A stretch of 64,000 bases of DNA, taken from NCBI RefSeq assembly GCF_000374045.1, contig NZ_KB893320.1:5537-69536 (forward strand). Reading direction: 5' to 3'. This DNA is from Segetibacter koreensis DSM 18137 (GTDB lineage: Bacteria; Bacteroidota; Bacteroidia; Chitinophagales; Chitinophagaceae). Made by a program: the position numbers and the translations under genes. Position 1 is the stretch's first letter, and every line of letters starts with the position of its first letter. Shown one piece after another: positions 57,423 to 64,000 of the stretch. The notes under the pieces are model-generated. The model searched no databases. It was not told where the DNA came from and worked only from the letters and a program-made list of their open reading frames with translations.

Positions 57423-57638
57423 TGTTTTTATAGAAGCTTGAATGCAAGCTATATTATATCCATATTTTCAAAAGTAATTCAGCGAACGCTTTTTTATAGT
57501 GCACGTATTGTTACGCCTTTCAAATTTAACCTGGTTGCTACGCATTGCTTCTTTTATAATCAATACAAGGATGATTGGAATTTGCGGTGCTTTTAAACCA
57601 TAGTATACAATTATTTATCGAAGTTTTAAACCGCTTTT

Positions 57639-59051
57639 TTATTTCGGTGCATTGATGCCCAAATCCCAATCATCTGTTCTAAAAGGTGCTACTGGTAACC
57701 CGCTTTTTGCAAATAAATTTCCAATTGCAGCATTGCTAAATCCAAAACGAACGGCAACAGGTTGTTTTACTTTATCAGTCCATACTACCAGTTTGTTGCC
57801 ATTTATTTTTCCTTCAGCAGGATAGAATACCTTATCATTTCCGGCAACATACAATTGTGATATCGTATTTCCTTTTACCATTAATCCATCTTCTGCATTG
57901 TTAAAAGTAATGATTGCTTTGCCACCTTCCACGCTCATACTTTTGTAGAGGGGGCTTGCATAGGGCTTGCATGCTTTATTATATGTTTTAGCTAAAGCTA
58001 ATGCAGCCAGCCTTTCACCTACAGCACGTTTAAGTGGCGGATGTATATCAGTGGTATCTGGTACAAGGTCTGTAGTTACTACCAGGCCCGTATTTTCCAA
58101 ATCCAGCACTTTAACCTGCTGCTCCTGTATCGCACTGCCAGAATATCTCGTACCGTAAGTGAAAGGAGCTATTTGTACCAGATAAAAAGGAAAATTTTTG
58201 TTCCAGGCATTTCTCCATGATTTTATCATTGAAGTAAGCAACTTTGCATAGGTACTAGGTGCCGCAGTATTGCTTTCGCCCTGGTACCAAAGCGCACCCG
58301 CTATTTTGTAATTCGTTATTGGCGCTATCATCGCGTTGTAGGCATAGCCCGGCCAATAAGGCCAACCGTTTGATGGGGTTTGCTTGTGTGCAGCCTCTTT
58401 CAATTCCTCATCTGTATTTACAACCGGTGCAGGTGTCCACGTTTCGGCTGGAGTGCCACCCCAGGCAGCTTGTATTAAACCTATAGGTACATTCATTTCA
58501 CTATTCAGCTTCTTACCAAAAAAATAGCCCGCCTGGCTAAAAAACTTCAAGCTATTGGAATCTGCTATTGTCCACTCTCCCTTACAGTCGTCCTGTGGAT
58601 ACATAGCGGTGTAGCGTGGTTCACGGAACAAATGAATATTGTTGTTGGGCGCATTTTTTAATTCTGGTTGTATATCTGTTGAGTCTTTGTACGAGGAGTT
58701 ATATTCCATATTAGACTGGCCTGAGCAAACCCATACTTCGCCAACAAATACATTGTTTAGAACAGCTTCATCATTACCTGCCTTAATTGTAACGGTATAT
58801 GGCCCACCCGCAGCAGGAGTTTGTACCATCATTTTCCATTTTGCGTCGCGCGTTGCAGAGACAGAATCGGTTTTATTATTCCACGAAGTAGTGATTTTTA
58901 TTTTTTCTGAAGGGTTGCTCCATCCCCACAGCGCAACAGAAGATTTTTGCTGCAATACCATATTATTGCCAATAACCGATGGTAAGCGAAATTGGGCAAA
59001 AGTTAAACTAACATAAATCAGCAAAGCAAAAGACAGAAGAGTTTTTTTCAT
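57639..59051 (-). CDS. Sialate O-acetylesterase-like secreted esterase
   Basis: 470 residues from MKKTLLSFALLIYVSLTFAQ, a signal peptide; the frame is open for 15 more codons but this Met fits the secretion signal. SGNH-type hydrolase: GEVWVCSGQSNMEYN holds the nucleophilic Ser, IGLIQAAWGGTPAETW, ALWYQGESNT and TTDLVPDTTDIHPPLKRAVG hold the remaining sites, with the Asp-x-x-His near the last. Removes acetyl groups from glycans in the periplasm, usual in Bacteroidota glycan-degrading repertoires. Confidence 0.92.
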   Translation of the reverse strand: MKKTLLSFALLIYVSLTFAQFRLPSVIGNNMVLQQKSSVALWGWSNPSEKIKITTSWNNKTDSVSATRDAKWKMMVQTPAAGGPYTVTIKAGNDEAVLNNVFVGEVWVCSGQSNMEYNSSYKDSTDIQPELKNAPNNNIHLFREPRYTAMYPQDDCKGEWTIADSNSLKFFSQAGYFFGKKLNSEMNVPIGLIQAAWGGTPAETWTPAPVVNTDEELKEAAHKQTPSNGWPYWPGYAYNAMIAPITNYKIAGALWYQGESNTAAPSTYAKLLTSMIKSWRNAWNKNFPFYLVQIAPFTYGTRYSGSAIQEQQVKVLDLENTGLVVTTDLVPDTTDIHPPLKRAVGERLAALALAKTYNKACKPYASPLYKSMSVEGGKAIITFNNAEDGLMVKGNTISQLYVAGNDKVFYPAEGKINGNKLVVWTDKVKQPVAVRFGFSNAAIGNLFAKSGLPVAPFRTDDWDLGINAPK

Positions 59052-59375
59052 ATATAGTTTTGTAAAAAGTATTTTGAATAAAGTTAGGGGAAGCAATTAT
59101 TATGGGCGAACAAAAATATTCCTGTTTGTAATGGATTGACAGAAATCTGTAATTGGAAATAATAAGGAGGCGAATATTTCAGACTTTTTGATTAAAGAGC
59201 GCAGGAAAACTCACTTTTTATAAATGCTTCAATAAAAAGGTTGTAAATAAGGAGATCCGTGGTAATTGAAGACTTTTGCAAGTGTCAGACCGCAGTATCG
59301 TATGGCTTATATTCGTACAAATTGCGCGGATATTTATAAACGTTTGTAGAATAGTTTAAAAGAAATAGAATTAAA
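59052..59375. other. Intergenic between divergent genes
   Basis: About 320 bp separating the esterase from the M61 peptidase gene. Promoters for both must lie here, but I can point to no clear element. Confidence 0.6.
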
Positions 59376-61373
59376 ATGAAGGTTTTTATGAGCAAGGAAA
59401 AAAGATTTAGAGCGTTATTATTGGTTGGCCTACTGGCTTTCTCATCAGTCATATACTGTCAACGTGAATACCGCTATAAAGTAGATTTGATTAAGGTGGA
59501 GAATGATACGGTAAATGTTGAATTACAAGTGCCTAAATTGCAAAAGAGCCATGTTACTTTTTGCTTTCCTAAAATTATTCCCGGCACATATGCTGTCAGC
59601 GACTATGGAAAATTTATAAGCCAGGTAAAAGCTTTTGATAATACAGGAAAACGATTGCCTGTGTCTAAACTTTCTGAAGATAAGTGGAAGATAACACATG
59701 CTAATTCTTTAACCAGGTTGACTTATAAGGTTTCTGATATTTTTGATACAAAGATCAAGCACAATATTTACCCCATGGCTGCTACTAATTTCGAAGTAGG
59801 GAAAGATTTTGTGATCAATACTCCTGGTTTTTTTGGTTTTTTTGACGGATATGCTCAACTGCCTTTTACAATTAGTATAGCTAAACCTGCAAGCCTCTAT
59901 GGTTCCACCAGCCTTATCGCTGCCCAACAAACTCCCGAAAAAGATGTTTTTAAAGTAAACAACGTTGATGCCTTATATGACTCGCCTATCATGTATTCTG
60001 TGCCTGACACTACTACGGTAACTGTAGGTAATTGTCATGTATTAGTATCTGTTTACTCACCAAATAAACTGCTTACATCAGAAGAAATAGCAAAATGGAT
60101 GAGTGACATACTCGACGCTGCAAAGCAATACCTTGGAGGAAAACTTCCTGCAGATAAATATGCTTTCTTATATTACTTCAAAGGAAATAAGGTAAAACAT
60201 TCATTTCCGGCAGGGCTTGGCGGAGCTTTGGAACATACTACTTCTTCGTTTTATTACCTTCCTGAGATGCCTGCCGACCTGATAAAAAGCACCATTGTAA
60301 ATGCTTCCACACATGAGTTTTTTCATATTATAACACCCCTGACTATTGCGTCAAAAGAAGTAAAGGAGTTTAATTATAACAAACCCGTTTTATCAAAACA
60401 CTTGTGGCTGTATGAAGGTGTAACAGAGTATACTGCTCACTATGTACAGGTAAAATATGGATTAACAAGTGTTCAGGAATTTTTGGATAAGCTATCTGAA
60501 AAAATAACAAACTCACGAACAACTTACGACGATACACTTCCTTTTACAAAATTAAGTAAGGGAAGCGCGGGCAAGTACGCCAGGCAATATGGTAATGTGT
60601 ATGAAAAAGGAGCGTTGATTGCGGCTTGCCTTGATATATATCTTCTCCATTTGTCTAATGGAACCTATGGCTTAAAAAATCTTACCCATGATTTAGGAAT
60701 CAGGTATGGGAAAAAAAGATATTTTAATGATGATGAATTATTCGGTGCAATTGAAGAATTAACCTACCCCGAAGTTGAAGATTTTTTGAATAAGTATGTT
60801 GCCGGCTCTTCACCTATTCCTTATGAATATTTCTTTGGACTGGCAGGAATACAATTTTCTCCCAGGGCAGAAACAAAAATATTTTCTATGGGTGGAATAG
60901 TTCCTTCAATATCGGAAAAAGGGATCGTGGTTATAGCTCCGGGGCCGCCGATGAATGAGTTTGGTAAAAAAGTGGGCTATAAGGTTGGAGATGAATTATA
61001 TGCAATTGATGGAGTAAAAGTTAGTCCATTAAACCTGGTGCATGTCATAGACAGCATTAAAAGTACGATGAAAGAAGGTGATAATTATGAAGTGCGGGTT
61101 GGACGTAAGAATAAAGCCGGCGATGTAGACACTGTTTTATTAAAAGCCAATGTGTTTAAAGTGACTAAAACTGAGCTGAACAAACTCGCGCCAATGGATA
61201 ATGCAACACCTCAACAAAAATTCATCCGGCAAAAATGGCTAACAGCGCCAGAAAATGTTTCAACGCTTCAGCCGCCTGCAAACCCTGCCGATGTAAATAG
61301 TATTGATGCTATTACGAAAGCTACCTATAGTGTAATTTCCGGAGCGGCAGTCCGGTTATTGGGAGCGATTTAG
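59376..61373 (+). CDS. M61-family metallopeptidase with PDZ domain
   Basis: 665 residues with an N-terminal signal/anchor (FRALLLVGLLAFSSVIYC). N-terminal beta domain with FPKIIPGTYAVSDYGKFI, then the zinc site: THEFFHIITPL (HExxH) and HLWLYEGVTEYTAHYV with the third ligand Glu. A PDZ domain follows (about 510-610; VGYKVGDELYAIDGVKV). This is the glycyl aminopeptidase group of M61, secreted or periplasmic. Complete. MKVFMSK offers two starts, 59376 or 59388, and the signal works with either. Confidence 0.93.
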   Translation: MKVFMSKEKRFRALLLVGLLAFSSVIYCQREYRYKVDLIKVENDTVNVELQVPKLQKSHVTFCFPKIIPGTYAVSDYGKFISQVKAFDNTGKRLPVSKLSEDKWKITHANSLTRLTYKVSDIFDTKIKHNIYPMAATNFEVGKDFVINTPGFFGFFDGYAQLPFTISIAKPASLYGSTSLIAAQQTPEKDVFKVNNVDALYDSPIMYSVPDTTTVTVGNCHVLVSVYSPNKLLTSEEIAKWMSDILDAAKQYLGGKLPADKYAFLYYFKGNKVKHSFPAGLGGALEHTTSSFYYLPEMPADLIKSTIVNASTHEFFHIITPLTIASKEVKEFNYNKPVLSKHLWLYEGVTEYTAHYVQVKYGLTSVQEFLDKLSEKITNSRTTYDDTLPFTKLSKGSAGKYARQYGNVYEKGALIAACLDIYLLHLSNGTYGLKNLTHDLGIRYGKKRYFNDDELFGAIEELTYPEVEDFLNKYVAGSSPIPYEYFFGLAGIQFSPRAETKIFSMGGIVPSISEKGIVVIAPGPPMNEFGKKVGYKVGDELYAIDGVKVSPLNLVHVIDSIKSTMKEGDNYEVRVGRKNKAGDVDTVLLKANVFKVTKTELNKLAPMDNATPQQKFIRQKWLTAPENVSTLQPPANPADVNSIDAITKATYSVISGAAVRLLGAI

Positions 61374-61579
61374 TACCTTGCATATCAACCTACCTTTTTG
61401 CATGCGACTTTTGAGGCCCCAATGGAAAGTCGCGCTTAGATTGTGTCAGCAAATTCTTTCAGCGCCGAGTTTTAAACTTCTATCTAATACCTGCAATTTC
61501 ATGGCGCTCTAACCTTTTGTTTAAGCCTTTTTCCCGCTTGGCATAAGTTTGTTACACTGTAATTACTAATGCCATAGTA

Positions 61580-63628
61580 ATGAAAACGAAAGAGCCGATA
61601 GCAGATTCAACATTAAAGAATAAAAAAAATAACGTAAAAGGAAAAAAAGCACCATTTCCTTCTGATATTATGCCAATGCTGGCAACTCTTGTGGATAAGC
61701 CTTTCGATGAACCCGGTTGGATGTATGAGGTGAAGTGGGATGGATACCGTGCTATTGGTTATGTAAATGAAGGGCAGGCAGAGTTGCGGTCCAGAAATAA
61801 TAAATCATTTAATGAAAAGTTTTACCCCGTTTTTGAAGCATTAAAGAAATCAGGATTGAATGCTGTAGTAGACGGAGAGATAGTTGTGTTAAATAGTAAA
61901 GGAGTACCGGATTTCGGCGGTCTGCAAGCGTGGAGAAGTGAAGCAGATGGAAAATTGGTTTTTTATGTCTTCGATATATTGTGGTTAAATGGTATGGATC
62001 TGATGAATGTACCCTTGAAAGAACGACGTGAAATTTTAAGATCTGTTGTACCGAAAGAAGGCATAATAAAGCTGAGTGAGAACTTTGAAGCAACAGGTAA
62101 TGAATTTTTTGCTTTGGCAGAAAAAATGGGCCTTGAAGGAATAATGGCTAAAAAAGCCGACAGTTTCTATACTCCCGATTCACGTTCGAAAGAATGGCTG
62201 AAGATAAAAACGGAAAAACACCAGGAATTGATCATTGGTGGTTATACTTGCAATGAAGGTTCACCAAAACCATTCAGTGCCTTGTTGTTGGGTTTATTTG
62301 AAAATGGGGCATTTCATCATGTTACTCCTGTTGGTACCGGGTTTACTGTAAAAATGCAAAAGGAGATTGTAGAAAAACTAAAGCCATTGGTAATACAAAA
62401 CTGTCCATTTATAGATGTTCCCGCTTTTAATAAACCATCCAGGTTTAGGCCAAATCCGCCTAACGCTACAGTAACGTGGGTAAAGCCTGAAATGGTTTGC
62501 GAGATTAGCTATCGTGAAATGACTAAAGACGGAGCTATTCGTCATCCATCGTTCAAAGGCTTGCGCGAGGATAAAGATGCAAAAGATGTGGTTAGGGAAA
62601 AGCCCGCTCCGGTTACAGAAATAGTGAATGAAGAAAATTCATTAGTTAGGAAAAAAGTTCTCGCAACCCCCGGAAAAGAAGAACGGAAAACATTATTAAA
62701 CCCGGCAGAAGAATCACAGGTTAGAAACATTTGCGGGCATGATTTGAAGTTTACCAACCTAAGCAAGGTTTTTTGGCCGAAGGAAAATGTGACTAAAAGG
62801 GACATGCTTAATTATTATTACCAGGTTGCTCCGTATATGCTTCCCTATGTGAAGGACAAACCGCAGACATTGAACAGGTATCCGAATGGAATTGAAGGGA
62901 AAACTTTTTATCAGAAAGATGTAAAAGGTAAAGCGCCAGAATGGGTTAAGACCTTTCCTTATCACAGCTATACTGATGGCCGCGATAAAGAGTTTGCTGT
63001 AATAACTGATGAGGCTAGTTTGCTGTATGTTGCGGGGCTGGGTTGTATAGAAATTAACCCCTGGAGTAGCCGTACCGATAAGCCCGATAACCCTGACTGG
63101 TGCATTATAGATCTTGACCCGGATAAAAATACTTTTGAACAGGTGATAGAAACTGCATGTGTAACGAAACAGATTTTAGATGCTATTGAAGTTACTGCAT
63201 ATTGTAAAACTTCCGGCTCAACAGGATTGCATATTTATATTCCTTTTGGAGCAAAATACATATATGAAGATTCGAAAGAATTTGGACGATCTTTGGCAAA
63301 ACTGATACACGGACAATTGCCTGATTTTACAAGCATTGAGCGGAAAATTTCTGACAGGAAAGGCAAGATGTACATTGATTTTCTACAAAATCGTCCACAA
63401 GCTACTGTTGCTGGTCCTTATTCCTTGAGGCCAAAGCCTGGCGCCCCTGTTTCAATGCCTTTGCACTGGGAAGAAGTGAAGAAAGGCATGACTATTCAAA
63501 GCTTCAATATATTTAATGCAATCGACAAGATAAAAGAACAGGGAGATATTTTTAAAGGCGTGCTGGGCGAAGGAATTGATTTGCCAAAAGCATTAGAAAA
63601 CATTGAAACAAATTTTGGTGGCGGGTGA
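61580..63628 (+). CDS. ligD: LigD-type fused ATP-dependent ligase and polymerase
   Basis: 682 residues for non-homologous end joining. Ligase domain first (about 27-340): EVKWDGYRAIGY with adenylated Lys 52, VVDGEIVVLNSKG, FYVFDILWLNG, GLEGIMAKKADSFY and EWLKIK; then a linker and the primase-polymerase domain (about 395-670): LNRYPNGIEGKTFYQKDV, IEINPWSSR, WCIIDLDPDKN (metal-binding Asp pair), SGSTGLHIYIPFG and TVAGPYSLRPKPGAPVSMPL. The 3'-phosphoesterase domain of mycobacterial LigD is absent and the domains are in ligase-polymerase order, a common variant. Ku is not in the window. Confidence 0.96.
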   Translation: MKTKEPIADSTLKNKKNNVKGKKAPFPSDIMPMLATLVDKPFDEPGWMYEVKWDGYRAIGYVNEGQAELRSRNNKSFNEKFYPVFEALKKSGLNAVVDGEIVVLNSKGVPDFGGLQAWRSEADGKLVFYVFDILWLNGMDLMNVPLKERREILRSVVPKEGIIKLSENFEATGNEFFALAEKMGLEGIMAKKADSFYTPDSRSKEWLKIKTEKHQELIIGGYTCNEGSPKPFSALLLGLFENGAFHHVTPVGTGFTVKMQKEIVEKLKPLVIQNCPFIDVPAFNKPSRFRPNPPNATVTWVKPEMVCEISYREMTKDGAIRHPSFKGLREDKDAKDVVREKPAPVTEIVNEENSLVRKKVLATPGKEERKTLLNPAEESQVRNICGHDLKFTNLSKVFWPKENVTKRDMLNYYYQVAPYMLPYVKDKPQTLNRYPNGIEGKTFYQKDVKGKAPEWVKTFPYHSYTDGRDKEFAVITDEASLLYVAGLGCIEINPWSSRTDKPDNPDWCIIDLDPDKNTFEQVIETACVTKQILDAIEVTAYCKTSGSTGLHIYIPFGAKYIYEDSKEFGRSLAKLIHGQLPDFTSIERKISDRKGKMYIDFLQNRPQATVAGPYSLRPKPGAPVSMPLHWEEVKKGMTIQSFNIFNAIDKIKEQGDIFKGVLGEGIDLPKALENIETNFGGG

Positions 63629-63741
63629 TCAAGAGCAATTAATAATTAACAATGATGGATTAACGACACTAAGTGGAAATCTGTTGTTTTTCATTCTTCT
63701 TATTATTCACTGTTCCCTTTTCATTGTTACGTGTTCATTAT

Positions 63742-64000
63742 TTAAATTTTTAAAGAAAATAATTCAATTCCCTGGTTTTTTCCTTTTAGCTCTATAATGC
63801 CAAGGCTTTCGCTTTGCCATTCTTTAAGATCTGCATTATCAAGAAAGTCTTTTGATACAATAAATTTTTGATTGAGCTCGCTGCAAGCGGTGCGTATACG
63901 TGCAGTGGTATTCATAGTATCCCCGCTCATAGCGATGTCTTTTTTTATGACTCCTATTTCTCCTACAGTCACATCGCCGGCATGTATGCCTACTCTAAAC
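63742..64000 (-). CDS. Partial class III adenylate/guanylate cyclase C-terminus
   Basis: 86 codons run off the right end. FRVGIHAGDVTVGEIG, DIAMSGDTMNTTARI and the SELNQKFIVSKDFLDN end match the second half of the class III nucleotide cyclase catalytic domain, including the GD-x-x-N-T-x-ARI block at the nucleotide site. Stop at 63742. The N-terminal domains lie outside the window. Confidence 0.88.
   Translation of the reverse strand, partial: FRVGIHAGDVTVGEIGVIKKDIAMSGDTMNTTARIRTACSELNQKFIVSKDFLDNADLKEWQSESLGIIELKGKNQGIELFSLKI

Noticed and set aside
1-64000. CRISPR array or rRNA genes
   Set aside because: No series of regularly spaced repeats and no rRNA-like sequence was found by reading both strands.

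Overview
The window looks like a chromosomal segment of a low-GC member of the Bacteroidota, probably close to Chitinophagaceae (the phylum is firm, the family is inference). The evidence is a GLPGLI-family secreted protein, a TonB-type outer-membrane receptor with a carboxypeptidase-like N-terminal domain, a sigma-54-controlled kdp operon with a split KdpD and a beta-barrel porin inside it, small lipoproteins with Bacteroidota-style signal peptides, and a fused ligase-polymerase LigD.

Layout. (1) 1-13.7 kb is a potassium block. Kup lies on the minus strand. Opposite it run an NtrC-type regulator, four single-helix micropeptides (the last is KdpF), kdpA, kdpB, kdpC, a porin, the KdpD sensor half, and a separate membrane histidine kinase. 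A 33-bp near-identical direct repeat (661-693 and 13634-13666) sits just outside both ends, and a decayed serine-recombinase gene lies just beyond the left copy. (2) 13.5-18.8 kb holds decayed sequence, an orphan bacteriophytochrome kinase and an orphan PAS kinase, followed by the C-terminal stub of a KaiC-like ATPase. (3) 19.07-26.2 kb is a defence cluster: a one-polypeptide restriction-modification enzyme interrupted by a TGA inside its SAM-binding motif, a KAP-type P-loop NTPase split by a one-base slip at a T8 run, and an intact DUF1016 (YhcG-like) nuclease. (4) 26.4-30.0 kb carries a TonB-type receptor and a GLPGLI protein. (5) 30-42 kb is a worn accessory region ending at tRNA-Asn. It contains a Toprim fragment, three stand-alone receiver domains, three copies of an unrecognised 82-87 aa gene (two with a divergent small membrane-protein partner, one frameshifted), two copies of a roughly 150-bp structured repeat, a chimeric phage-antirepressor pseudogene, a recombinase-like helix-turn-helix stub, an XRE regulator beside a small lipoprotein, and a deletion fusion of an XseA-like gene to a type I HsdR that has lost its nuclease domain, followed by an HNH nuclease. 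(6) 42-64 kb is mostly housekeeping: Rieske protein, HflX, a beta-barrel protein, Hpt and receiver proteins, an Nfu-type scaffold, DprA, a glycine-zipper lipoprotein, cupin, HNH nuclease, YccF and its broken duplicate, a CPA1 antiporter, PabC/PabB, a sialate esterase, an M61 peptidase, LigD, and a cyclase running off the right edge.

How it works together. The left block is a self-contained K+ uptake unit with a constitutive-type carrier, a high-affinity pump and its own two-component control. The middle 23 kb records repeated gain and decay of defence and mobile genes: most large defence genes there carry an inactivating lesion, while the small paralogous genes, the DUF1016 nuclease and the HNH genes remain open. 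The most unusual items are the repeat-bounded potassium block, the extra kdp micropeptides, the duplicated divergent small-gene module, and the structured repeat with a C-rich loop.
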